A DNA stretch of 64,000 nt from Nocardia iowensis. Lineage in GTDB: Bacteria > Actinomycetota > Actinomycetes > Mycobacteriales > Mycobacteriaceae. The translations under genes and the position numbers were made by a program. Numbering within the stretch: position 1 is the first letter of the stretch; every line of letters starts with the position of its first letter. The DNA is taken from NCBI RefSeq assembly GCF_019222765.1, contig NZ_CP078145.1, positions 6,882,001 to 6,946,000 on the forward strand, read 5' to 3'. Below are positions 8,852 through 16,940 of this stretch, one piece after another. The notes beneath the pieces were generated by a model. It saw nothing but the letters and a program-made list of their open reading frames with translations. It ran no database searches and had not been told where the DNA came from.

Positions 8852-10140
8852 GGACGATCCTCCTGCCTCGGCCGGGTATCGGCCGGGTTGATCCGAATCG
8901 GGCGGCGCGATGACCGGCGAATCGCCGCGCGGGACTTTTCCGCGCGCCGCAGCGCGGTGCGCAACCCGTTCCGGCCCAGCGGCCGGACGGTATCGGGTGC
9001 GGTGCCGGTGTTGTCGCCGTCGAACTTCCGTTCCGAGGCGGTTTCCGGCGCGTCATCGGACGTGGCGGTCAAGAAGCTGTCCGGCAGTGCCAATTTGTGG
9101 ATGGTGCGCAAGGTCAGCAGGTATTGGTGCAGCAGCGACCCGCTGGTGTAGGGCAGGTCGTATTTGTCGCAGAGCGCCCGCACCCGCAGCGCGATCTCGG
9201 CGTACCGGTTGCTCGGCAGGTCGGGGAACAGATGGTGTTCGATCTGATAGCAGAGGTTCCCGCTGAGGAAGGCCAGCATCGGTCCCGCGTCGAAGTTCGC
9301 GGTGCCGAGCATCTGCCGCAGATACCACTCGCCCCTGGTCTCGTCGTCCACCACGGTCGGCGCGAATTTCTCCGCGCCATCGGGGAAGTGCCCGCAGAAG
9401 ATCACCACGTACGCCCACAGATTCCGCAGGACGTTCGCACTCGCGTTCGCGGCGAGGGTGCGCCGCCAGCGTCGCCCGCTGATCGCCGGGAAGAGCACGT
9501 AGTCCTTGCCCGCCTGCCGGGTGATCTTCCCGATGAAGGCCTTGGTCTGCGCGGCCTTGCGCACCGGCTCGGCCGCGCGATCCCGTTCGGAATAGAGGCC
9601 GTGCAGCGCGATGCCCCACTCGAAGGTGGCCGCCAGCAACAGGTTTCGCAACGGTTGCAGCAGGTGCCCCGGCTTCCACCGTTCGTCGCGGGTCACCCGC
9701 ATGACACCGAACCCGATGTCTTCGTCCATGCCGAGCACATTCGTGTACACGTGGTGCCGGTAGTTATGCGAGTAGCGCCACTGCGCCGAAACGCCCGCCA
9801 TGTCCCACTCCCAGGTGCCGGAGTGGATTTCCGGGTCGTTCATCCAATCCCACTGGCCGTGGCAGACATTGTGGCCGATTTCCATGTTCTCGATGCTCTT
9901 CGCCAGCGCCAGTCCGGTGGTCCCGGCGAGCCAGCCGGTTCTGCCGCGGCTGAGCCCGATCGTCAGCCTGGACGCGGCGTCGAGCGCGCGTTGAAAGGCG
10001 ATGGTGCGCCGGATGTAGGTGGCATCACGCGCCCCACGCCGCTCCTGGATGTCGCGACGAATCGCGTCGAGCTCGAGCCCGAGCGCCTCGACATCCGCCG
10101 CGCTCAGGTGCGCGTAAGCGGCGACCTCTGTTATTGCCAT
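8848..10140 (-). CDS. Membrane fatty acid desaturase
   Basis: This 430-residue protein has the three histidine boxes of front-end/acyl-lipid desaturases: HNVCHGQ, HNYRHH and QIEHHLFP. Hydrophobic stretches lie between them. The QxxHH third box resembles delta-6 or linoleoyl-CoA-type desaturases. It would insert a double bond into membrane fatty acids using a diiron centre and outside electron donors. The C-terminal 60 residues are basic and variable. It is divergent from a TetR gene, with an operator-like region in the 80-base gap, so regulation by that TetR is likely. Confidence 0.9.
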   Translation of the reverse strand: MAITEVAAYAHLSAADVEALGLELDAIRRDIQERRGARDATYIRRTIAFQRALDAASRLTIGLSRGRTGWLAGTTGLALAKSIENMEIGHNVCHGQWDWMNDPEIHSGTWEWDMAGVSAQWRYSHNYRHHVYTNVLGMDEDIGFGVMRVTRDERWKPGHLLQPLRNLLLAATFEWGIALHGLYSERDRAAEPVRKAAQTKAFIGKITRQAGKDYVLFPAISGRRWRRTLAANASANVLRNLWAYVVIFCGHFPDGAEKFAPTVVDDETRGEWYLRQMLGTANFDAGPMLAFLSGNLCYQIEHHLFPDLPSNRYAEIALRVRALCDKYDLPYTSGSLLHQYLLTLRTIHKLALPDSFLTATSDDAPETASERKFDGDNTGTAPDTVRPLGRNGLRTALRRAEKSRAAIRRSSRRPIRINPADTRPRQEDRP

Positions 10141-10160
10141 TCTCGCGTCCTCGAGTTCTG

Positions 10161-10203
10161 TTACAGCGTCTGTCTACAGCGTAGGCTTACATTGTTAACA
10201 GCG
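10161..10203. promoter_or_regulatory. Operator-like repeats between desaturase and TetR gene
   Basis: The gap between the divergent desaturase and TetR genes holds the hexamer ACAGCG three times (10163, 10176 and 10198). It also holds the small inverted repeat CTAC-AGC-GTAG (10174-10184) and a TGTTAACA palindrome (10193-10200). Repeats of this kind in a divergent TetR promoter are typical operator sites. The CTAC/GTAG core also occurs in the inverted repeat in front of the paralogous TetR gene. Confidence 0.45.
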
Positions 10204-10220
10204 CACCCTCTGATTGTGAG

Positions 10221-10979
10221 GTGCTGGATTCCGTGAATCGCAGCAGAGCTGGCCCAGGCGATTTCCCGCCCGGCTCACCGGATCGTAAGAAAGCCAGAAA
10301 CAGGCCGCTGACCAGGGCCGTGATGCTGGCGGCCGCCTTGGAGATCATCGATGAGGACAGCATCGATCGACTGTCCATGCGCCGCCTCGGGGCGGCGCTC
10401 GGCAGAGACCCGATGGTGCTGTACCGGCATGCCGCGAACAAGGCGGCGGTGCTCGAGGGTGTCGCCGAGATCGTGCTGGAACAACTGACCATCGACACCA
10501 CCGACCCCGACTGGCAGCATCAACTGCGCGTCGTAGCGCGTGACTTCCGCAGGCTGGCCGTCGCCCATCCGAATGTGGTTCCACTGCTGGTCACCCACCC
10601 GCTGGCGACGCCGATCGGGTTGCGCCCGCTGGGCACCCTTCGGCCGCTGGAGCGCCTGCTCGCGCTGCTCACCCACGCCGATTTCAGCGGCGCCGACGCA
10701 CTGCACATCTACCGCGCGCTGTTCGGCTTCCTGTACGGCCACATCCTCACCGAGCTCCAGGAAGTCGTCGAACACCCCGAGGAAACAACCGACCTGCTGC
10801 GCATGGGCCTGCACCGCCTGCCGATCGTTGAATTCCCGCTGCTCCGCGGCCTCGCCTCGGAGCTCGCTGGCTACGACGGTGTCGCCGAACTCGAACTCGG
10901 CCTGGACATTCTGCTCAGCGGCATCACCACGACCATGACCCCGGTCGCGAAGCAGCCGCCGCGGAAGCGACAGCCATGA
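10221..10979 (+). CDS. TetR/AcrR family regulator
   Basis: This protein of about 252 residues has an N-terminal TetR helix-turn-helix (TRAVMLAAALEIIDEDSIDRLSMRRLGAALGRDPMVLYRH). Its ligand-binding region is of the TetR_C type (around RPLERLLALLTHADFSGADALHIYRALFGFLYGHI). The GTG start at 10221 is the furthest upstream; a GTG at 10233 is also possible. It probably controls the divergent desaturase. It is closely related to the convergent TetR at 11018-11749, so the pair arose by duplication. Confidence 0.88.
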   Translation: MLDSVNRSRAGPGDFPPGSPDRKKARNRPLTRAVMLAAALEIIDEDSIDRLSMRRLGAALGRDPMVLYRHAANKAAVLEGVAEIVLEQLTIDTTDPDWQHQLRVVARDFRRLAVAHPNVVPLLVTHPLATPIGLRPLGTLRPLERLLALLTHADFSGADALHIYRALFGFLYGHILTELQEVVEHPEETTDLLRMGLHRLPIVEFPLLRGLASELAGYDGVAELELGLDILLSGITTTMTPVAKQPPRKRQP

Positions 10980-11017
10980 CTCGTGGTGACGCGGGGATCA
11001 GGGTGAAATGACGGCCG

Positions 11018-11749
11018 TCAGGCGGGTCCGGGCAATGCGGCGGAAAGGCCGGTGAGCAGAATATCGAGCCCGCGTTCGAGTTCGGCCGCGCCGTCATAGG
11101 CGGCCAGCAGCGGCGCCAGTTCGCGCAGCAACGGAAACTCGCTGATCGGCAGGCGATGTAGGCCGAGCCGCAACACCTCGTCGGTTTCGTCCGGCCGCTC
11201 CACGACTTCTTGCAGCTCATTGAGCACATGCCCATAGAGGAAGCCGAACAGCGCGCGGTAGATGTGCAGCGCGTCGGCGCCCGAGAATCCGGCCCGGGTG
11301 AGCAGTGCGAGCATGTCCTCGAGCGGCCGGACCACCGACGGCGGGCGCAACCCGAGCGGAGTCGCCAACGGGCGGGTCACCAACAGCGGCACCACCCGCG
11401 GATGCGCCAACGCCAATTCCCGGAAGTCGCGCGCCACCGCCCTCAATTGGGCGTCCCAGTCCGCCGCGGTGGGATCGACCGACAGCTTCGCGATAATGAT
11501 TTCAGCGACACCGTCGAGCACGGCGGCCTTGTTCGGCACATGCCGGTAGATCACCATCGGATCCCGGCCGACCTTATCGGCCAGTCGCCGCATGGACAGA
11601 CCCTCGACCCCGTCGCTATCGATGATCGCCAGTGCCGCGTCGAGCACGGCCGCCCTGGTGACCGGACTATCGCTGCGACCTGGGGCCGAGCCGTCGGACT
11701 TCGGGGTGCCCGAACGAGACTTGCCGCGTTTGGCCGGTGGTTCGGTCAT
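11018..11749 (-). CDS. TetR/AcrR family regulator, paralogue of the 10221-10979 product
   Basis: This protein of about 243 residues resembles the neighbouring TetR over its whole length. Shared features include GLSMRRLADKVGRDPMVIYRH in the DNA-binding domain and FSGADALHIYRALFGFLYGH in the ligand domain. The ATG at 11749 (MTEPPAKRGK) is preferred, with a purine-rich site about ten bases upstream. A start 15 codons earlier falls inside the probable operator. A basic, Ser/Lys-rich tail precedes the HTH. The target is unknown but should include its own promoter. Confidence 0.87.
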   Translation of the reverse strand: MTEPPAKRGKSRSGTPKSDGSAPGRSDSPVTRAAVLDAALAIIDSDGVEGLSMRRLADKVGRDPMVIYRHVPNKAAVLDGVAEIIIAKLSVDPTAADWDAQLRAVARDFRELALAHPRVVPLLVTRPLATPLGLRPPSVVRPLEDMLALLTRAGFSGADALHIYRALFGFLYGHVLNELQEVVERPDETDEVLRLGLHRLPISEFPLLRELAPLLAAYDGAAELERGLDILLTGLSAALPGPA

Positions 11750-11781
11750 GCCGGTAGGCCTCGTTTCCTGAAAGATCCGAT

Positions 11782-11804
11782 GTAGGTCACGCATGTAGAC
11801 CTAC
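11782..11804. promoter_or_regulatory. Inverted-repeat operator upstream of TetR gene
   Basis: This is a perfect seven-base inverted repeat, GTAGGTC-(9)-GACCTAC, 33 bases before the TetR start codon and about 100 bases before the small DUF6131 gene on the other strand. TetR proteins bind palindromes of this size. TTGACA is at 11809-11814 for the plus strand. Autoregulation by the adjacent TetR, perhaps with control of the divergent gene, is inferred. Confidence 0.55.
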
Positions 11805-11901
11805 GTCGTTGACACTATGCCATACGCGGTGTCTACTGGAGACAACCCACAGATCCGAGGCTCACCATGGTCGTCCCTCCGCCGCAGTCAGGCGTCCCCG
11901 C

Positions 11902-12057
11902 ATGACCATCCTCGGCGGCGTTCTCTTCGTCATCGGACTCGTCACCGGGATCCCCCAGATCATTACCGCAGGCGTCATCGTCGTTGTCATCGGCTTGGTG
12001 CTGATGCTCGCCGGGACCAGCGGGCACCCGATTCGCGGTCGGCGCCACTACTACTGA
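11902..12057 (+). CDS. Small membrane protein, DUF6131-like
   Basis: This 51-residue protein has two hydrophobic segments and a GRRHYY C-terminus, like the short actinobacterial DUF6131 proteins. The ATG at 11902 (MTILGGVLFVIG) fits the family start; a longer frame upstream has no support. Function unknown. It is divergent from the TetR gene. Confidence 0.65.
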   Translation: MTILGGVLFVIGLVTGIPQIITAGVIVVVIGLVLMLAGTSGHPIRGRRHYY

Positions 12058-12207
12058 CCGGTCCCTGAGTACCGGCCCGCGCGACCGACCGTCGACCACC
12101 TCGGCGGATACCGCTCTGCTGACCGCCGTGTTCGGCGAATCCGTCGCCCGGACAGGCGGTTAGGGGCCGATCTCGCCGACGCCGTCGGGCAGGTACCGTC
12201 CTCACTT

Positions 12208-13146
12208 ATGATTCCGCCACCGTCCGGACAGCAGTTCTCGATCAGCCGGGGTGACCAGCGGGCCGTGCTCGTCGAGGTCGGCGGCGGGATACGGGAGTAC
12301 CGGGTGGGCGGGCGGGATGTGCTCGAACCCTACGACGTCACGGCGATGGCCGACGGTGGTCGCGGCGGCGCGTTGATTCCGTGGCCGAATCGGTTGGCGG
12401 ACGGCAGATATCGCTTCGACGGCGTCGACCACCAGCTTCCGCTGACCGAACCGGCGAAGCACAACGCGATTCATGGCCTGCTGCGCTGGCGGCCGTGGCA
12501 AGCGACGGATGCACAGGAGAACGAGGTCACCATGCGGACCACGTTGCATCCGCGCAAGGGCTTTCCGTTCTATCTCGACATCGCCATCCGGTACGCACTG
12601 TCCGACGACGGGCTGACCGTCACCACGACCGCAACCAATCTCGGCGATACCGCGGCACCGTACGGCTGCGGGCACCACCCGTACCTCTCGCCCGGCGCCG
12701 GCCAGATCGACGGAGCGATACTGCATTTCGAGGCCGCGACCCGGATCGTCACCGATGCCGATCGTCAACTCCCGGTCGGCACCGAGCCTGTCCGCGGCAC
12801 ACCATTCGACTTCGCCACGCCACGGCCGTTGGGCGCGTTGGCGATCGATCACCCCTTCACGGATCTGGCCCGTGATGCCGACGGCCGCGCGTGGGTGCGG
12901 TTGCGGGGCAACGACGGAGCGATAGCGGAGCTCTGGGTGGACGACTCCTATCCACTGATCCAATTGTTCACCGCGGACACGCTCGCCCCGGCACACCGGC
13001 GAACCGGCCTCGCCGCCGAGCCGATGACCTGCCCGCCCAACGCTTTTCAGACTGGCGACGGCCTGATCCGGCTGACCCCGGGTGCCACCGTGACGACCCG
13101 GTGGGGTGCACGACTGACCCGCAATTCCGACAGGGCGTTGATGTAG
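12208..13146 (+). CDS. Aldose 1-epimerase family protein
   Basis: This 312-residue protein matches galactose-mutarotase-type enzymes. Conserved points are RGGALIPWPNRLADGRY near residue 50, the histidine stretch KHNAIHGLLRW (about 87), and GCGHHPYLS with the second catalytic-type histidine (about 155). It would interconvert alpha and beta anomers of aldoses or aldose phosphates in the cytoplasm. The catalytic glutamate cannot be assigned with certainty from this reading. It stands alone, with long gaps around it and no sugar-use genes nearby. Confidence 0.88.
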   Translation: MIPPPSGQQFSISRGDQRAVLVEVGGGIREYRVGGRDVLEPYDVTAMADGGRGGALIPWPNRLADGRYRFDGVDHQLPLTEPAKHNAIHGLLRWRPWQATDAQENEVTMRTTLHPRKGFPFYLDIAIRYALSDDGLTVTTTATNLGDTAAPYGCGHHPYLSPGAGQIDGAILHFEAATRIVTDADRQLPVGTEPVRGTPFDFATPRPLGALAIDHPFTDLARDADGRAWVRLRGNDGAIAELWVDDSYPLIQLFTADTLAPAHRRTGLAAEPMTCPPNAFQTGDGLIRLTPGATVTTRWGARLTRNSDRALM

Positions 13147-13697
13147 TCGAACGGCGCCGCGAGAATGAAACCGTAACGCCGGAAACAATACTCTAACTAT
13201 TTCTGAAGCAAATATTGTGAAAATCGACATTCCGTTTATTGCGGCACGCACCCCCGTAGTAATCGACCGCGAAAGCGCGTAGGCTGAATTTGCTGCTCCA
13301 GCCTCGGTGACAACATAAATCGTCGCCACTGCTGGCAGATGAGTCAAAGCATGGATAAATATTCGCAAATGTCAGTGCCTCATTACCGGCGCCGAGACGT
13401 TTTCACGAGATGATGGCCGCCCGATGCGGTCGTCCGTAAATGCCTCGGTAGCAACGGATTACACATGACAGCCCGAACACAGCGACCACGATGTCCACTG
13501 CAGAGTTCCACTCTCCACCACCGCTGACGAAGACGGCGAAGCAATTGGCTCGTCCATAAACCACGAGCCGGTGAATGCGCCGCGACGCGCTGGGCATTCG
13601 CTTTTACTTCATACCGAAGCGGACGATTGATAAAGCGCGCCACCATGGCCGATCGCACTATATCGGCCGCAGCGCATAGCAATATAGGAGCATTATC
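13147..13697. other. Intergenic region upstream of glycine-rich protein gene
   Basis: About 550 bases without a convincing gene, noticeably richer in A and T than the neighbouring coding sequence. It holds an inverted repeat GGCCGAT-(8)-ATCGGCC at 13647-13668. This lies just before the GGAG ribosome-binding site and start of the glycine-rich protein, a possible operator or 5'-UTR hairpin. The length suggests a long regulatory leader. No other structure was recognised. Confidence 0.5.
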
Positions 13698-14408
13698 ATG
13701 ACCAGAACTCTCAGCGCACGGACCCGTATCGCCGTACTGTTCGGCGGTCTCGTCCTGACCACCAGCGCCATGATCGGCGTAGCACCATCCGCCTTCGCCG
13801 CCTGCAACGCCATGGACGGCGCCAACGGCGCCCCGGGCACGGCATCCCAGCCTGCCGGCGGGAGCGGCGGCAACGGCAGCCCGGGCACCGAGAACTGCCC
13901 AGGCGGCAAGGGCGGCGACGGCGGCAACGGCTACGACGGCGGAGCCGGTGGCGCGGGCGGCAATGGCGGCAGTGGCGGCCTCGGCGTCTTGGGTAGCGGC
14001 GGACTCGGCGGCAACGGCGGACTCGGCGGCCCCAACGGCGGATCCGGCGGCGCGGGCGGCGAAGGCGGCAACGGCGGCGCAGGCTCGACCGGCGGAACAG
14101 GCAGTAATGGCGCGCCCGGCGGCGCAGGCGGTATCGGCGGCAACGCCCTCGCGGTCGATACCGGCGGCGCAGGTGGCAAGGCCGGTAACGGCGGCGATGC
14201 CTCCGGCGCGAGCAACAGCGGCGGCGCGGGCGCACGCGGCGGCAACGGCGGCGACGCGCTCCTCGGGACCGGCGGCGCGGGCGGCGACGGCGGCAACGGC
14301 GGAGCCAAGACCAGCACCGGCACGCTCGGTGCCTGTGGCGCCGCAGGCAGTGGCGGCGCGGGCCTGGTCCGCGGTGCTGACGGAAGCACCGGAACCGGCA
14401 ACTGCTGA
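13698..14408 (+). CDS. Secreted glycine-rich protein, PGRS/collagen-like
   Basis: This 236-residue protein begins with a clear signal peptide (MTRTLSARTRIAVLF...APSAFAA), cleaved near residue 34. The rest is about 200 residues of GGxGG repeats rich in Gly, Asn and Ala (for example GGAGGAGGNGGSGG). Four cysteines flank the repeat zone, two near the start and two near the end, which could form disulfides. The repeat resembles the PGRS part of mycobacterial PE_PGRS proteins, but there is no PE domain. A surface or matrix role is plausible but unproven. A strong terminator follows the gene. Confidence 0.8.
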   Translation: MTRTLSARTRIAVLFGGLVLTTSAMIGVAPSAFAACNAMDGANGAPGTASQPAGGSGGNGSPGTENCPGGKGGDGGNGYDGGAGGAGGNGGSGGLGVLGSGGLGGNGGLGGPNGGSGGAGGEGGNGGAGSTGGTGSNGAPGGAGGIGGNALAVDTGGAGGKAGNGGDASGASNSGGAGARGGNGGDALLGTGGAGGDGGNGGAKTSTGTLGACGAAGSGGAGLVRGADGSTGTGNC

Positions 14409-14426
14409 CCCGGCACAACCGAACCG

Positions 14427-14457
14427 AACCACACCGCACAGCCTGTGCGGTGTGGTT
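14427..14457 (+). terminator. Terminator hairpin after glycine-rich protein gene
   Basis: Perfect 15-base inverted repeat (AACCACACCGCACAG and its complement) with a one-base centre, 18 bases after the stop codon. It has no long T run, as is usual in high-GC actinobacteria. Confidence 0.75.
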
Positions 14458-14555
14458 CGTCGCTGAGCGGCCACGCCCGCGCTGTTATCGTCGAGAGAGC
14501 CCGCGCCGGGCGGAGGGACCGCGCGAAGCACCCGCGCTCACAAGGATGGACTGGT

Positions 14556-15698
14556 GTGAAATACGTGCCCCGCGTTGCCCTGTTCCTGGCGATCCCCGCC
14601 GTGCTGTTCGTAGTCCCCTGGTGGACCTTGGTCGGTGCCACCACCGACGGCACCAGCCCGCTGTTCTGGCTCGGCTCCGCGATGTTCTTGCTCGCCTGGG
14701 CGGCGCTGCCAGCGGCGATGGTGCTCGGGCACGGGCCAGCGCAGTCGGATGCCGCCTCCATCGTGGGCGACACGCTGCTCGGGGTGGCGTGGGTGCTGTT
14801 CAGCTGGTCGGTGATCGGCAACGTGGCCGGGCTCGGGCTGGCCATCGGCGGCGTGCACGATCCGGCTCGCGCGCGCGTCGTCGCGGTGGGCGTCGCCGCG
14901 GCAACGGCCGTCTTGGTGGTCTGGGGCGTGCTCGAGGCGCGGCGCGTGCCGCGGGTTCGCACGGTCGAGGTGCCGATCCGCGGTCTCGGACCGGCACTCG
15001 ACGGCCTTCGCCTGGTGGTCGTCACCGACACCCACTTCGCCGCGCTGAACCGACTGCGCTGGTCGGAGCAGGTCGTCGAGGTCGTCAATGCCCAGCGTCC
15101 CGATATCGCCTGCCACGCAGGCGACCTCGCGGACGGCTCGGTGGAGAAGCGGCACCCGCAGGTCGACCCGCTCGGCAAGGTCGAGGCGGCGCTCGGCCGG
15201 TTCTACATCACCGGCAATCACGAGTATTTCGGCGACGCGCAGGGCTGGATCGACCACATGGCATCCATCGGCTGGCAGCCACTGCACAACCAGCACGAGA
15301 CGGTGACCCGAGGCGGCGACCGACTGGTGATCGCGGGCATCGACGACCCCACCGGCGTCGCCCTGCCCGGCCACGGACCCGATCTACCCACCGCCCTCGC
15401 CGGTGCTGATCCGCGGGTACCGGTGGTGCTGCTGGCGCACCAGCCCAAGCAGATCACCGCCGCCGCGGCCGCGGGTGTCGCGCTCCAGATCTCCGGCCAC
15501 ACTCACGGCGGCCAGATCTGGCCTTTCCACTACCTGGTTCGCCTCGACCAGCCCGTCGTCGCCGGTCTCAGCCGCCACGGCGAGCACACCCAGCTCTACA
15601 CCAGCCGGGGGACTGGATTCTGGGGTCCCCAGCTGCGGGTCTTCGCGCCCAGTGAGATCACCGTCCTGGTGCTGCGTGCGGAGCGTACGACCGATTAA
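14556..15698 (+). CDS. Membrane-anchored metallophosphoesterase
   Basis: This 380-residue protein has about four hydrophobic segments in its first 130 residues, followed by a calcineurin-like phosphoesterase domain. The metal-binding blocks are VVTDTHF (DxH), AGDLADG (GDxxDG), TGNHEYF (GNHE) and SGHTHGGQ (GHTH). The GTG at 14556 is chosen because AAGGA lies ten bases upstream. Relatives include YkuE/YaeI-type enzymes acting on phospho-substrates at the membrane. The substrate is unknown. Confidence 0.9.
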   Translation: MKYVPRVALFLAIPAVLFVVPWWTLVGATTDGTSPLFWLGSAMFLLAWAALPAAMVLGHGPAQSDAASIVGDTLLGVAWVLFSWSVIGNVAGLGLAIGGVHDPARARVVAVGVAAATAVLVVWGVLEARRVPRVRTVEVPIRGLGPALDGLRLVVVTDTHFAALNRLRWSEQVVEVVNAQRPDIACHAGDLADGSVEKRHPQVDPLGKVEAALGRFYITGNHEYFGDAQGWIDHMASIGWQPLHNQHETVTRGGDRLVIAGIDDPTGVALPGHGPDLPTALAGADPRVPVVLLAHQPKQITAAAAAGVALQISGHTHGGQIWPFHYLVRLDQPVVAGLSRHGEHTQLYTSRGTGFWGPQLRVFAPSEITVLVLRAERTTD

Positions 15699-15833
15699 CG
15701 CCCGGCAACCGGTCGGCCAATGGCGCGGAAACCGAGCCAAGATCGGTTCCGCGGCCTAAACTCCTGCTCCACTGCACTCTCGCGGCACATCCGCCGAGTT
15801 GGGTTGCGGGGTATCGCGTTTCAGGAGGCAAGT

Positions 15834-16928
15834 ATGGGCAAGTGGCTACGCACGCTCACCGCTGCCGGCGTCATGGTGCTGACCGTCGGGGCATGCGGTA
15901 GTCCGCCGTCCGACCAGGGCAAGTCCGGCGAGCCGGGGGCCGAGGACTTCAAGGCGTGCATGGTGTCGGATTCCGGCGGTTTCGACGACAAGTCGTTCAA
16001 CCAGACCTCCTACAAGGGGATCACCGACGCCGTCGACGAGCTCGGCATCAGCAAGGCGCAGTTGGAGTCCCGATCGGACAACGACTATCCGACCAATGTC
16101 AACACGATGGTCCGGCAGAAGTGCGGCATCATCGTCACCGTCGGCTTCAAGCTCGGCGACGTGACCTATGCCGCGGCGAAAGAGAATCCGGACGTCGATT
16201 TCGCGATCGTGGACTACGCCTACACCGATACGCAGAAGAATCCGCCGCTGCCGAATCTGCGCGGCCTGATCTTCAACGCCGCGCAGCCCTCGTTCCTGGC
16301 CGGTTACCTGGCCGCGGGGATGACCAAGACCAACAAGGTCGGCACCTTCGGCGGGATCAACATCCCCACCGTGGCGATCTTCATGGACGGCTTCGCCGAG
16401 GGCGTCGCGTACTACAACCAGCGCAAGGGCAAGCAGGTCCAGTTGCTCGGCTGGGATCCGGCGACCCAGCAGGGCGTGATCACCAATACCTTCGAGGACA
16501 AGAACATCGGCAAGACCAAGGCCAACGATCTGATCAGCCAGGGCGCCGACATCATTCTTCCGGTGGCCGGTCCGGCCGGTCTCGGGGCGCTGGAGGCCGT
16601 GCACTCCTCCGGTGGCAAGGTCAACGCGGTCTGGGTGGACACCGACGGCTGCGTCAGTGCCGCCGAATATTGTTCCTCGCTGCTGACCAGCGTGCAGAAG
16701 TCGATGGATATCGCGGTACAGCAGGCGGTGACCGACTCCTTCCGCAAGAAGTTCGACAATGTGACCTATGTCGGCACGTTGTCGAACAAGGGCGTCAGCC
16801 TGGCGCCGTATCACGAGTTCGACGCCACCATTCCGGCCGAGCTGAAGAGCGAAATCGACGCGCTGACAACGGATATCGCCAGCGGAAAGATCACCCTCGC
16901 GTCCAAGGCGCAGCCAGCGGTCAAGTGA
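15834..16928 (+). CDS. BMP-family nucleoside-binding lipoprotein
   Basis: This 364-residue protein has a lipoprotein signal peptide with lipobox TVGAC (cysteine near residue 20). The BMP/PnrA-like domain is marked by DSGGFDDKSFNQTSYKGI and FGGINIPTVAIFMDGFAEG. BMP proteins bind purine or other nucleosides and deliver them to ABC importers. An AGGAGG site precedes the ATG. It is 12 bases from the ATPase gene and heads a four-gene importer operon. Confidence 0.92.
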   Translation: MGKWLRTLTAAGVMVLTVGACGSPPSDQGKSGEPGAEDFKACMVSDSGGFDDKSFNQTSYKGITDAVDELGISKAQLESRSDNDYPTNVNTMVRQKCGIIVTVGFKLGDVTYAAAKENPDVDFAIVDYAYTDTQKNPPLPNLRGLIFNAAQPSFLAGYLAAGMTKTNKVGTFGGINIPTVAIFMDGFAEGVAYYNQRKGKQVQLLGWDPATQQGVITNTFEDKNIGKTKANDLISQGADIILPVAGPAGLGALEAVHSSGGKVNAVWVDTDGCVSAAEYCSSLLTSVQKSMDIAVQQAVTDSFRKKFDNVTYVGTLSNKGVSLAPYHEFDATIPAELKSEIDALTTDIASGKITLASKAQPAVK

Positions 16929-16940
16929 GCGCGGCCGACC

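Noticed and set aside
12202..13368. 388-codon minus-strand frame
   Set aside because: Shadow of the aldose 1-epimerase gene; no family features.
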